64,000 bases of DNA from Novosphingobium colocasiae (GTDB taxonomy: Bacteria; Pseudomonadota; Alphaproteobacteria; Sphingomonadales; Sphingomonadaceae): contig NZ_BMZA01000003.1 in NCBI RefSeq assembly GCF_014652555.1, positions 62,001 to 126,000 of the forward strand, given 5' to 3'. Each line of letters begins with the position of its first letter. Positions within the stretch are counted from its first letter, which is position 1. Of this stretch, positions 1 to 8,704 are shown piece after piece. The notes under the pieces are model-generated. The model made no database searches and had not been told where the DNA came from. It was given only the letters and a program-made list of their open reading frames with translations. Both the position numbers and the translations under genes were made by a program.

Positions 1-2
1 AG

Positions 3-797
3 GTCAACGGGGCCGAATGCCCGGCGGTGCGGCTGGCAGAGTGGCTGTCGATCGGCTGGCTGACCCCCGCCATGGACCGGCTGTTCACCGACAGCGCCGG
101 TGCGCGCCGACGGTTCCTCGATCGGCTGGTGCTGGCGCTGCGCCCCGATCACGCCGCCCATGCCGCGCGGCTGGAAACGGCACTGCGCGAGCGCAACCGG
201 CTGCTGGCGGCGGACGAGGCCCCAGACCCCAGCTGGCTTGAAGCCATCGAGACGCAACTGGCGGCGACCGGCGCACTGGTGGCGCAAGGCCGCGCCGCGT
301 TGGTCGATGCGCTGGGACGGGATCTGGCGGCGCTGCCGGATGGCCCGTTCGCCCGGCCGGCGCTGGCCTATGCTCCGGGCGGGCCGGTGGACGAAGCGGC
401 CCTGGCGGCGGCCCTCCGCGACAGCCGCCCGCGTGACCGGGCGGCGCAGCGCACGCTGGTCGGCCCGCACCGCGACGAACTGGTGGTGACCATGGCGGGC
501 AAGGACCAGCCGGCGGCCGAATGCTCGACCGGGGAACAGAAGGCGATGCTGATCGCGATCGTGCTGGCGCATTCGGCGATGCTTGAACGTGAAGGCGAAG
601 CCAGGCCACGCCTGCTGTTGCTGGACGAAGTGGCCGCGCACCTTGATCCCGTTCGCCGCGAGGCATTGTTCGAGCGGCTGCGGCATGGCAGCGCGCAAGT
701 CTGGCTCACCGGCACTGAAACCGCGCCATTTTCCGCGATCCTGCAGGAGGCTGCGGTGTGGGAAGTCAGCGGCGGCGTGGTCCGGGCGTGGACGTGA
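3..797 (+). CDS. recF: RecF, DNA gap-repair ATPase (C-terminal part; 5' end lies outside window)
   Basis: RecF binds gapped DNA with RecO and RecR and helps load RecA; it acts in the cytoplasm. The frame is open from the first bases of the window, so the N-terminal Walker A region is missing and about 264 residues remain. Seen: the RecF-type segment 'LTPAMDRLF', then 'LVGPHRDEL', the ABC/SMC-like signature 'CSTGEQKAML', and the Walker B 'RLLLLDEVAAHLD' with its catalytic Glu. These come in the family's order and the C-terminus is complete. A GTG at 27 could look like a start, but the upstream residues (VNGAEC) also fit RecF, so the gene is truncated only by the window edge. Confidence 0.93.
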   Translation, partial: VNGAECPAVRLAEWLSIGWLTPAMDRLFTDSAGARRRFLDRLVLALRPDHAAHAARLETALRERNRLLAADEAPDPSWLEAIETQLAATGALVAQGRAALVDALGRDLAALPDGPFARPALAYAPGGPVDEAALAAALRDSRPRDRAAQRTLVGPHRDELVVTMAGKDQPAAECSTGEQKAMLIAIVLAHSAMLEREGEARPRLLLLDEVAAHLDPVRREALFERLRHGSAQVWLTGTETAPFSAILQEAAVWEVSGGVVRAWT

Positions 798-842
798 TGC
801 GCCTCTCCTGTCACCCGATGCAGATCGAAGGGAGCTGGGATC

Positions 843-1562
843 ATGGATAGCGAGTTTGTAATCCCCGCCCCGCCGCGCGTTTCCATACCGATCGCCGGAG
901 AACGACGGCGCTTTCCGGTGAACCGCATCTTCTGTGTCGGACGCAACTACGCCGATCACGCGCGCGAGATGGGCAGCGATCCCGATCGTGAGCCGCCGTT
1001 CGTCTTCCTCAAATCCCCGGAAGCGATCATCGCCGACGGTGGGCCGCTGGCTTATCCGCCGCAGACCGCCAACCTGCATTTCGAAGTGGAGCTGGTGGTG
1101 GCGATCGGCAGCGGCGGCGCGGATATCGCGGCCGGGGCGGCGCTGGATCATGTGTTCGGCTATGCGGTCGGCCTCGACATGACGCGGCGCGATTTGCAGG
1201 ACGTTGCCAAAGAGGGGCGGAGGCCGTGGGATCTGGCCAAGAACTTTGCCGGGGCCGCGCCGATCGGCGAACTGGTGCGCGCCGCGCGCCATCCTGCGGC
1301 AGGTGACGCCATCACCCTGGAGGTCGATGGCACCGTGAAGCAATCGGGCGTGATCGGGGCGATGATCTGGTCCGTGCCCGAAATCATCGCCGCGCTATCG
1401 GCATACCAGCCGCTGCATGCCGGCGATCTCATCTTTACCGGCACCCCGGCCGGGGTCGGCGCGGTGGGCGTGGGCGCGGCGATGACCGCACGGGTTGCCG
1501 GGCTGCCGACGCTGACATGCGCGGTTGTCCCTTGCGGCCTGACCCGTCAAAGCGGCGCGTAA
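843..1562 (+). CDS. Fumarylacetoacetate hydrolase family protein
   Basis: A 239-residue single-domain member of the FAH family, whose members hydrolyse or isomerise acyl-pyruvates and related 2-oxo acids in aromatic or amino-acid breakdown. Seen: 'GRNYADHAREMG' near residue 30, 'FVFLKSP', the metal-site region 'LHFEVELVVAIG' with its two Glu, 'GYAVGLDMTRRDLQ', and the C-terminal 'DLIFTGTPAGVG'. All are hallmarks of fumarylpyruvate-hydrolase/YcgM-like proteins. The start follows a GGGAG-type ribosome site (around 831). Its 3' end overlaps astA on the other strand by 16 bp. The substrate cannot be told from sequence; fumarylpyruvate or acylpyruvate is the family's usual choice. Confidence 0.88.
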   Translation: MDSEFVIPAPPRVSIPIAGERRRFPVNRIFCVGRNYADHAREMGSDPDREPPFVFLKSPEAIIADGGPLAYPPQTANLHFEVELVVAIGSGGADIAAGAALDHVFGYAVGLDMTRRDLQDVAKEGRRPWDLAKNFAGAAPIGELVRAARHPAAGDAITLEVDGTVKQSGVIGAMIWSVPEIIAALSAYQPLHAGDLIFTGTPAGVGAVGVGAAMTARVAGLPTLTCAVVPCGLTRQSGA

Positions 1563-2566
1563 GTCAGCGTATCGCCCTGCTTCACGCCCAGCAGCGCGGC
1601 GGCAGCCGGGTCGATCGTCACCCCGCCATCGACCGTGTCGATATGCGCAAGGCAGGCGCGGAAGCCGGCAAGCTGGCCGGTGGCGGCCAGGTGCGTGGCC
1701 TCGGCATCGGGTGCCTTGACGATGGCGGCGACCGGGACCGTCCGGGCGTCCTGCACGGTGCGGATGCGATCGGTATCGACCGACATCGTCGGGCCGCCAT
1801 CGAAGATGTCGATGTAGTTCTGGAAGGCGAACCCTTCGTTCTCCAGCATCCGCATCGCCGGGCGGCCGGAAAAGTGCGGCTTGCCCATTACCTGCCTTGC
1901 GGCCTCGGGCAGCAGCGCGGTGTAGATCGGGTGCTTGGGCATCAGATCGGCGATGAACTGGTTGCCCTTGCGGGCGTTGAACTCGTCCGCCTCGCGGAAG
2001 GTCATGTCGAAGAAGCGGCCCGCCAGCCCGTCCCAGAACGGCGAATTGCCGGCATCGTCGATCGCGCCGCGCAGTTCGGCCAGCGTCTTGTCGGCAAAGC
2101 GGCTGCGGTGTTCCTTGATGAACAGGTAGCGGCTGCGGGCCAGCAGCTTGCCGACCCCGGCGGACCTTTCGGTCGCGTCGAGGAACAGCCCGCCCACTTC
2201 GCTTGATCCGTCGAGATCGGTGCACAAGGTGAGCAGTTCGGCGCGGAAGGTGCGGTCCAGTTCCTTGGAATACTGGGTGATCCGCCCGATCCGGTAGGAA
2301 TAGAACGGCAGGATGGTGCCGACCTGGCTCATGATCTGGCAGGTGCCGCGCACCCGGCCGGTTTCGGTATCCTCCAGGATGAACAGGAACAGATCGTCGC
2401 CCAGCGCCCCGGTGTCCTTGGCGAAGCTGGCGGCGGTGCGCTCCAGTTTGCCGCGCAGCGTCGGCTTGTCGGGCGGCAGGTTGGTAAAACCGCCGCCTGT
2501 GCCCTTGGCCATCCGGTACAGCGCTTCAAGGTCCTTGATGCGGGCGGTGCGCAGGAGAAAGGTCAT
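1547..2566 (-). CDS. astA: Arginine N-succinyltransferase AstA
   Basis: Transfers succinyl from succinyl-CoA to the alpha-amino group of arginine, the first step of the ammonia-producing AST pathway. The 339-residue length is typical of AstA/AruG. Seen: N-terminal 'RTARIKDLEALYRMA', 'GGGFTNLPPD', 'SYRIGRITQYSKEL', 'GGLFLDATERSAGVGKLL' in the GNAT-like acyl-CoA core, 'FWDGLAGRFFDMTF', and 'FQNYIDIFDGGPTM'. It is the last gene of the minus-strand run astD - M20 hydrolase - astA, and its ATG overlaps the stop of the hydrolase by 4 bp, so it is translationally coupled. astB and astE are not in this window. Confidence 0.95.
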   Translation of the reverse strand: MTFLLRTARIKDLEALYRMAKGTGGGFTNLPPDKPTLRGKLERTAASFAKDTGALGDDLFLFILEDTETGRVRGTCQIMSQVGTILPFYSYRIGRITQYSKELDRTFRAELLTLCTDLDGSSEVGGLFLDATERSAGVGKLLARSRYLFIKEHRSRFADKTLAELRGAIDDAGNSPFWDGLAGRFFDMTFREADEFNARKGNQFIADLMPKHPIYTALLPEAARQVMGKPHFSGRPAMRMLENEGFAFQNYIDIFDGGPTMSVDTDRIRTVQDARTVPVAAIVKAPDAEATHLAATGQLAGFRACLAHIDTVDGGVTIDPAAAALLGVKQGDTLTYAPL

Positions 2567-3768
2567 GCTGACAGGTTCTGCCTTTCGAGGCGGTGCATCA
2601 CAAGGGCTGTCAGCCGGGCGCGGGCATCGAGCGAGGATGCCAGAAGAAATTCGTCCGGCGAATGGATCGCCCCGCCCAGCGCCCCCATCGTATCAAGCAC
2701 CGGGATGCCGCAAGCGGCGATGTTGTTGCCGTCGCACACGCCGCCGGTGTCCTTCCAGTGCATCGGCTGGCCCAGATCATCGGCAGCTTTGCGAGCGAGG
2801 CCGAACAGCGCCTTGGTGCCGGGCGTGATCGGCTTGGGCGGGCGCGAGACATGGCCGTGGAGGTGGATGGTCACCTCATGCGCGGCGCTGACCGCCGCAA
2901 TGGCTTCGGTGACCATGGCTTGCGCGGTTTCGGCCAGTTCGGGCGTCGCGGGACGCAAGTTGAAGTGCAGGATCGCAAGGTCCGGCACGGTGTTGTTCGG
3001 CGCACCGCCTTCGATCCTTGCCGGGTTGACCGACAGACCTGCGCGCCGCCCTGCGGCCAGCCGCAACCCCAGGTCGGCAGCGGCGAGCAGCGCGTTGCGG
3101 CCGTCCTCCGGATTGCGCCCGGCGTGGGCGGACCGGCCGCGCACGACTGCGGCATAGTTGCCCGATCCCGGCCGCGCCCGCGCCATTGCGCCATCGGGCA
3201 GGGCAGGCTCATACGTCAGCGCCGCCAGCTTTCCTTGCGCCAGCGACGCGATCAGCGCGGCGGAAGACAGCGAGCCAGTCTCCTCGTCGCTGTTGATCAT
3301 CACATCGTAGCCGAGCGCCGGCTGCGACTGCTCATAAGCCAGCAGCCCCGCCAGCATCAGCGCCAGGCCGCCCTTCATATCGGCGGTGCCGGGGCCGTGC
3401 AGGGTATCGGCATCGGGCCAGTCGCAGGTCTGGAAAGGATGGTCGGCGGCATAGACGGTATCCATGTGCCCGGTCAGCAGCACCCTTCGCGGCGCATGCG
3501 GGCGGACCGACACTACCAGGTGTCGGCCGTGGCCGACGGGCCGGAGCGTGCCTTCGCGATCCACCTTCTCGATCGGCGCGGGATCGACCAGCCGCACCTC
3601 TCCGGGCAGCGCCGCGAAAGCGTCGGCGAGCCGCCCCGCCATGTCGGCCAGCCCGGCCAGGTTGGCGGTGCCGCTGTTGACGGCGGCCCATTCGAGCGTG
3701 TGACCAAGGATCGGCGCGCGATCGATCGGATCGACGAGCGCCTGCTCTTCAGGCGAGAGCGCGGTCAC
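2563..3768 (-). CDS. M20 family metallo-hydrolase in the ast operon (candidate desuccinylase)
   Basis: A 401-residue M20 peptidase/deacylase (ArgE/DapE/CPG2 superfamily), normally a cytoplasmic two-zinc enzyme. Seen: 'LLTGHMDTVY' (metal His-x-Asp), 'GPGTADMKGGLAL' (bridging Asp), 'INSDEETGS' (general-base Glu and a metal Glu), then the dimerisation domain with 'GRSAHAGRNPEDGRNAL', and the C-terminal 'GALGGAIHSPDEF' with the last metal His. All catalytic positions appear intact. It overlaps astD by 4 bp upstream and astA by 4 bp downstream, so it belongs to arginine succinylation catabolism. M20 enzymes include succinyl-diaminopimelate desuccinylase, so N-succinylglutamate hydrolysis (the AstE step) is a reasonable inference but is not shown. 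Confidence 0.85.
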   Translation of the reverse strand: MTALSPEEQALVDPIDRAPILGHTLEWAAVNSGTANLAGLADMAGRLADAFAALPGEVRLVDPAPIEKVDREGTLRPVGHGRHLVVSVRPHAPRRVLLTGHMDTVYAADHPFQTCDWPDADTLHGPGTADMKGGLALMLAGLLAYEQSQPALGYDVMINSDEETGSLSSAALIASLAQGKLAALTYEPALPDGAMARARPGSGNYAAVVRGRSAHAGRNPEDGRNALLAAADLGLRLAAGRRAGLSVNPARIEGGAPNNTVPDLAILHFNLRPATPELAETAQAMVTEAIAAVSAAHEVTIHLHGHVSRPPKPITPGTKALFGLARKAADDLGQPMHWKDTGGVCDGNNIAACGIPVLDTMGALGGAIHSPDEFLLASSLDARARLTALVMHRLERQNLSA

Positions 3769-5186
3769 GGCCGCAGCATGCCGTCAAGCGCTGCGGCGTT
3801 GCCGGCGGCGCTGGATGCTTCGAAGCTGGCGACCGGATAGGCGCAATAGTCAGCCGCATAATAGGCGCTTGGCCTATGGTTGCCGCTATCGCCGAGGCCG
3901 CCGAACGGCATCGATCCGGCGGCACCGGTAGTCGGCCGGTTGCGATTGATGACGCCTGCGCGGCATTCCCGCGCAAACCGGCCCCACAGCGCGTCGTCTG
4001 CGCTGACCAGCCCGGCGGAAAGGCCGAAGCGCGTGGCGTTGGCATCTGCCAGCGCGGCATCGAAATCGGGGACGTAGCGGACTTGCAGGATCGGCGCGAA
4101 TATCTCCGCATCGGGCGCGGCGAGGCCGCTGACGTCGATCATCGCCGGGGTAACGAAGGCGGCGCCGCGTCCCTCGATCCCCGAGAACGGCAGGATGACC
4201 CGCGCCCCGCCTTCGACCAGCGCGGCATAGCGCTGGTGCGCCTGCGCGGCGGCGGCATCGCCGATCAGCGGGCCGATCCACGGCGCGGGGCTTTCGTTCC
4301 ACGCGCCGATAGTGATGCGCGCCGCAAGGTCGGCCACGGCCTGAACCAGCGCCGGACCGAAACCCTCGGCCGGGACGATCAGCCGCCGCGCACAGGAACA
4401 GCGCTGGCCGGTGGTGATGAAGGCGGACTGGAGGACGATCGCCGCCGCTTCATCGAGATCGTCGGCATCCCAGGCCACCAGCGGGTTGTTGCCGCCCAGT
4501 TCAAGGGCAAGGATGACGTGCGGGCGATCGGCGAACAGCCGGCGGAAATGTGCGCCGGCACCTGCCGATCCGGTGAACAGCAGCCCGTCGATATCGCCTT
4601 CGACCATCGCTTCGCCGGTGGTCCGGCCACCCTGGACAAGCTGAAAGACATGCGCGGGCAGCCCGGCCGCGTCCCAGCAGGCGACCATCGCCGCCCCGAC
4701 TGCCGGGGTCAGTTCCGATGGCTTGAACACCACCGTGTTGCCCGCCAGCAGCGCTGGAACGATGTGGCCGTTCGGCAGGTGTCCGGGGAAATTGTATGGC
4801 CCCAGCACGACCATCACCCCGTGCGGGCGATGCCGCAGCACCGCTTCGCCGAACGGCATCACGCTGTGCTTCTCGCCTGCGCGTTCCGCCTGCGCGGCTA
4901 TGGAAATGCCGACCTTGCCGATCATCGAGGCCACTTCGCCGCGCGCTTCCCACAACGCCTTGCCGGTTTCGCGGGCGATCACTTCGGCAATCGCCTCGCG
5001 CCGGTCTTCCAGCGCGGCGCGGAAGCGCTCGACCGCCGCGACCCGTTCCGCCACCGGCGTGGCGGCCCAGCGCGGAAAGGCGGCGCGGGCACAGGCGAGG
5101 GCGGCGCTGACCTCCTCGCGCGTCGCCTCGGCCCCTTCCCAGACGATTTCGCCGGTGGCCGGATCGGTGGATCGAAGCGTGGTCAT
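3765..5186 (-). CDS. astD: Succinylglutamate-semialdehyde dehydrogenase AstD
   Basis: NAD-dependent aldehyde dehydrogenase that oxidises N-succinylglutamate 5-semialdehyde to N-succinylglutamate in the AST pathway. 473 residues, slightly short of the usual 485 or so. Seen: 'YNFPGHLPNGHIVPALLAGN' in the coenzyme domain, 'FTGSAGAGAHFRR', catalytic Glu in 'LALELGGNNPLV', nucleophile Cys in 'TTGQRCSCARRL', and the closing 'NRNRPTTGAAGSMPFGGLG' region typical of AstD. It is first in the operon astD - M20 - astA; the 93-bp gap to the upstream PEPC-like gene should contain the promoter. Confidence 0.94.
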   Translation of the reverse strand: MTTLRSTDPATGEIVWEGAEATREEVSAALACARAAFPRWAATPVAERVAAVERFRAALEDRREAIAEVIARETGKALWEARGEVASMIGKVGISIAAQAERAGEKHSVMPFGEAVLRHRPHGVMVVLGPYNFPGHLPNGHIVPALLAGNTVVFKPSELTPAVGAAMVACWDAAGLPAHVFQLVQGGRTTGEAMVEGDIDGLLFTGSAGAGAHFRRLFADRPHVILALELGGNNPLVAWDADDLDEAAAIVLQSAFITTGQRCSCARRLIVPAEGFGPALVQAVADLAARITIGAWNESPAPWIGPLIGDAAAAQAHQRYAALVEGGARVILPFSGIEGRGAAFVTPAMIDVSGLAAPDAEIFAPILQVRYVPDFDAALADANATRFGLSAGLVSADDALWGRFARECRAGVINRNRPTTGAAGSMPFGGLGDSGNHRPSAYYAADYCAYPVASFEASSAAGNAAALDGMLRP

Positions 5187-5220
5187 AGGCGGTCCCCCGC
5201 GAGTCGGTGTTGTTTATTTG

Positions 5221-5262
5221 TTTCGCGTCATTGAAATATAGGAACCTATGTGGGGCAAGTCC
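5221..5262. promoter_or_regulatory. AT-rich dyad upstream of astD, possible operator
   Basis: Between the PEPC-like gene and astD lies a short AT-rich stretch with the inverted repeat ATAGG-N2-CCTAT (about 5239-5250), inside otherwise GC-rich DNA and 50-65 bp upstream of the astD start. Position and symmetry suit a repressor or activator site for the ast operon. No named regulator can be assigned. Confidence 0.25.
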
Positions 5263-5279
5263 ATGGGGGCGAAGGGGTG

Positions 5280-8066
5280 TTACCCGTGCGCGCCGAACTC
5301 GTTGGCGATGGCGGTGGTGATGCGCAGGCACAGGGCGTTGCTGCGCGCGATCGGATCGATGAAATCGGCATGGATGCGGCCGTATCCGGTGGCGTGGGAA
5401 TCGGGATAGTCGCTTGGCTCGTCCACGCTGAAATCGTCGATCGACGGGAAGTGGACGGGGAAGGCGCGGCGTAACTGGGCCAAGCCATCGTCCACCCGCA
5501 GCGAGAAGAACATCTCCAGCACGTCCTCCCGGCTGATGTCGTTCGCGCGGCTGAAGCTTGGCACCATCACCGTGCGCAGGAACATGTGCTGGTAGAGTGC
5601 CAGCCGCAGCGCCTGCAGCACGCCCATCGAGCGGCGGGTATGCTCGCGATCGGCGGGGGGGCTCTCGTCCGGGATCAGGTCGAACAACTGGTGCAGCTTG
5701 AGCGCGTCGATCCTGAGGCGCGAGACGAGGCGGCGGAACACCCCCGTGCGATCATCGCCGGTCAGGTACTCGGCCAGCTTCTGGCAGGCGTCGGAAATGT
5801 GCTGCTCGTCGCCGCGGTAGGGGCGGCTGGCCCAGTAGGCGGAATTGAACAGTTCGCCGAAGGCCGCCATGGTCTTGATCGAGGCGACCGCGTTGGCGGC
5901 GCGGACCAGCCGGATGATCTGGCGGCCGCGCGCGGATTCGCGCAGCATGTGGGCCAGTTCCTCGCGATTGCCGTCCGCCGCCGTGCCGACGCCCGCGATC
6001 ACGTTCACCGGATAACCCAGTTGCTGCAGGATCGCGTTGTGCGGAATGGCGCGGATCTGGCGCAGGCTCATCGTCCGGTCGGCCGCGATATCGGACTGCC
6101 GCCGCGATTTGCGGCTGCCGGTATCGTTCAGCAGACCCAGCCCGAAAGCGGTGATGGCGCGCGAATAGGTGCGGCTTTCGAGATGGGCGTGCTGGACGCC
6201 CCGGATGGCGCGGTAGTAATCAAGGCTGAGATCGGTGCGGCGATAGAACAGGTCGGTCGGCGCGTTGACATCGGCGCTCCACAGCGGCTCCTCGACCATG
6301 CGGGTGATCGTCGCCAGCGCCAGTTCGTCCGATCCGAACCACAAGTAGCCATCGCCGCCCTGGAACGATACCTCGGGCTCCAGCCGGATGCCGGCGCGCA
6401 GGAAGCGGCGGCGGGCCCAAGGCGAAAGCGGCCAGGCGAAGCGATCGGACAGGCTGGACGGGTGGGCCCCGCGCCCCATCGATTCGCCGTGGGTGTTGAA
6501 GATCAGCGCCGACACGTCGGTCAGCCCGGCACCGACCATCGCTTCGGACAGACGGCCCTGCAGGCGTTCGATCGCGAGGCTGGCGGGGATCTGGCCGACG
6601 AAGCGGCCGGCGTCGGAAAAGCCGGTCTGGATCGATACGCGGCCGCGCCGCTTGGCATATTCGCGATAGGCCGGTTCGGCGAGGACTGCCTCCAGGAAGC
6701 GGCCACCGTGTTCCAGCGCGCTTTCGGTTTCGAACAGCGGCGATACGTCGACCTTGTCGGAGATGCCGAACATCCGCGCGAAATAGAGCGCGGCAAGGAT
6801 CGTCGTCGGCTCCTCGCATTCGGCCACCAGCATGCGGATCGGCGCATCGGCATCGATGTGGCCAAGGATCTGGGCCATCGCCAGGAACTGGCGCACGGCC
6901 GTGCTGTTCTCGATCGCCAGCGCCGCGAAGTTGGAGCGCAGCGGCTTCACTTCGGCCAGCAACTCGCGCATCCGCACCAGCGCGGCCTGGCTGGCAAGGT
7001 TGAGCGTGCCGTCCGGATCGATGCGGCGGCGGATCGCGTTCTGGAGCTGGGATGAGTTTACCCGGAAATGTATCCACCCCATGCCCAGCCCATCGGCCCG
7101 CATCGCGGCGGCGATCACCAGCAGGGCGCGGGCGACCTCCGGCCCGCCGTGGCGCGCTTCCTCCTCCAGCTCGGCGATCACACCGGTCAGGCTGGTGAGC
7201 TTGTCCGGATGGGCGGCGGTCAAAGCATTGGCGGCGGCGGACAGCGCTTCGGGCGCAGCCAGATCGCCGGCGAACAACGTGGCCATTTCGGCAGTATGCG
7301 CGTGCGCCCGTTCCAGGCGGGTGGCGATTTCCGGCTCGATCGGCTTCAGCGCGGCGGCATAGCCCGCCAGCCGCATTGCCTTTTCCTCAAGCCGGTAGCG
7401 GATGGAGGTGGACCACGAGATATCGGTGCGCCCGTCCATGTCGTAACCCACCCAGTGGGCGAAGCGCACCGGCATCGGTTGCAGGCTTTTCCAGCGCTTG
7501 GGAAAGCGGGCGGCGGCGATGGAGAACAGCCGTTCGTTGATCCGGTCGCGCGCCTTCTGGCCCCGGGCGATCGCCGCCATCGCGGCGGCATGCTCGTAAT
7601 CGAGAGTAATGGTGTCCCGCGCGGGCGAGGCGGCGCAGACGGTGGCTTCTGCAAAGTCCCCGCTGGACGCGGCGTGCGTTACCGCTTCGGACTGTGCGGC
7701 GGAGAGCAGGAAGGTCGGGTGCGCGGTGAACACCACGTGCGCGGCGGGCCGCTGCCAGCGCACCGCAAACGCGGTGAAGTCGTCCTCGTCGGCCGCAGCG
7801 TCGATCCGGGCATCGTTGTCGGCCGGGGGCATCGGATGGACCAGCCGGTCGAGCCGCGCGGCGCGCACGCGCAGGCCCTCGCACTCCAGCTCGGAGACCA
7901 GCGATTCCACCGCATCCAGCCCCATCTCGCCGCTTTCCAGCTTGCGCGACAGTTCCAGGCCAAGCTGGAACACCGGGTTGTACGTCGGGGTCTGCGCTGT
8001 CAGCTTGTGCAGTTCCTGCAACCGCGCGTCGAGACCGGCGATGGTGTGGAGTTCAGGTCCGTTCAC
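5280..8066 (-). CDS. ppc: Divergent phosphoenolpyruvate carboxylase homologue
   Basis: PEPC adds bicarbonate to phosphoenolpyruvate to give oxaloacetate. The GTG at 8066 is taken as start because it overlaps the eda stop (GTGA) and gives 928 residues, a normal PEPC length. Seen in family order: 'VFTAHPT' with His116, 'VRFAHWVGYDMDGR' (canonical GGDRDGN), 'VSPLFETESAL', 'GFSDAGRFVG' at about 482, 'HGESMGRGAHP' at about 526, and 'RQIRAIPHNAILQQLGYP'. Differences from canonical PEPC: the catalytic Lys of the SD(S/A)xKD motif aligns with Arg488, the first Arg of HGRGG is Glu528, and the C-terminal NTG is absent. Membership of the superfamily is clear; catalytic activity is uncertain. It is last in the edd-glk-eda chain. 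Confidence 0.8.
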   Translation of the reverse strand: MNGPELHTIAGLDARLQELHKLTAQTPTYNPVFQLGLELSRKLESGEMGLDAVESLVSELECEGLRVRAARLDRLVHPMPPADNDARIDAAADEDDFTAFAVRWQRPAAHVVFTAHPTFLLSAAQSEAVTHAASSGDFAEATVCAASPARDTITLDYEHAAAMAAIARGQKARDRINERLFSIAAARFPKRWKSLQPMPVRFAHWVGYDMDGRTDISWSTSIRYRLEEKAMRLAGYAAALKPIEPEIATRLERAHAHTAEMATLFAGDLAAPEALSAAANALTAAHPDKLTSLTGVIAELEEEARHGGPEVARALLVIAAAMRADGLGMGWIHFRVNSSQLQNAIRRRIDPDGTLNLASQAALVRMRELLAEVKPLRSNFAALAIENSTAVRQFLAMAQILGHIDADAPIRMLVAECEEPTTILAALYFARMFGISDKVDVSPLFETESALEHGGRFLEAVLAEPAYREYAKRRGRVSIQTGFSDAGRFVGQIPASLAIERLQGRLSEAMVGAGLTDVSALIFNTHGESMGRGAHPSSLSDRFAWPLSPWARRRFLRAGIRLEPEVSFQGGDGYLWFGSDELALATITRMVEEPLWSADVNAPTDLFYRRTDLSLDYYRAIRGVQHAHLESRTYSRAITAFGLGLLNDTGSRKSRRQSDIAADRTMSLRQIRAIPHNAILQQLGYPVNVIAGVGTAADGNREELAHMLRESARGRQIIRLVRAANAVASIKTMAAFGELFNSAYWASRPYRGDEQHISDACQKLAEYLTGDDRTGVFRRLVSRLRIDALKLHQLFDLIPDESPPADREHTRRSMGVLQALRLALYQHMFLRTVMVPSFSRANDISREDVLEMFFSLRVDDGLAQLRRAFPVHFPSIDDFSVDEPSDYPDSHATGYGRIHADFIDPIARSNALCLRITTAIANEFGAHG

Positions 8067-8704
8067 AGCGCCTTTTCCTTGTCCAGCAGTTGCGCGGCCA
8101 GCCGGGCATCGGCCTCGATCCGGGCGATGTCCGGTTTGCCCTTGGGCACCATCCAGCTCCCCCCCACGCAGATCACCGCGTCGAGCGCCAGCCATTCGGG
8201 GGCATTGGCGGGGGTGATGCCGCCGGTGGGGCAGAACCGCAGTTGCCCGAAGGCGCTGGCAATCGCCTTGAGCGCCGGGACGCCGCCGTTCGCCATGGCG
8301 GGGAAGAACTTGAGCCGTGACAGGCCCAGGTCCAGCGCCAGCATCATGTCGCTGGCATTGGCGGTGCCCGGAAGATAGGGCACTCCGCTCTCCACCGCCG
8401 CCTGGCCCAGTGCCGGGGTCAGGCCGGGGGACACGATGAACTCCGCCCCGGCATCCAGCGCCCGCGCCAGGTCATCCGGGTTCAACACCGTCCCGGCACC
8501 CACCACCGCGCCGGGCACCTGCTTCATCGCCTTGATCGCATCGATCGCGCAGGGCGTGCGCAGGGTGACCTCCAGCGCGGGCAGGCCACCCGCGACCAGC
8601 GCCTCGGCAATCGGCAGCGCATGGTCCGGATCCTCTATCACCAGCACCGGGATGACCGGAGCAAGCCGCATCACCCTTTCGACTGACCGGGCAAGATCGT
8701 TCAT
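8063..8704 (-). CDS. eda: KDPG/KHG aldolase Eda
   Basis: Cleaves 2-keto-3-deoxy-6-phosphogluconate into pyruvate and glyceraldehyde-3-phosphate, the last Entner-Doudoroff step. 213 residues from the ATG at 8704. Seen: 'APVIPVLVIED', 'LEVTLRTPCAIDAI' (Glu of the active site), 'VVGAGTVLNPDDL', 'FIVSPGLTPAL', 'YLPGTANASDMM', the Schiff-base Lys in 'RLKFFPA', 'FCPTGGITPANA', and 'CVGGSWMVPK'. The ATG overlaps the glk stop by 4 bp and its own stop overlaps the PEPC-like GTG by 4 bp. The open frame continues upstream through glk only as a shadow reading, so the longer frame is not a fusion. Confidence 0.95.
   Translation of the reverse strand: MNDLARSVERVMRLAPVIPVLVIEDPDHALPIAEALVAGGLPALEVTLRTPCAIDAIKAMKQVPGAVVGAGTVLNPDDLARALDAGAEFIVSPGLTPALGQAAVESGVPYLPGTANASDMMLALDLGLSRLKFFPAMANGGVPALKAIASAFGQLRFCPTGGITPANAPEWLALDAVICVGGSWMVPKGKPDIARIEADARLAAQLLDKEKAL

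Noticed and set aside
3876-5234. 452-codon plus-strand frame
   Set aside because: Fully antisense to astD, no motif, no ribosome site; the same applies to other long frames antisense to the PEPC-like gene, edd, zwf, guaA and the gp12 gene.
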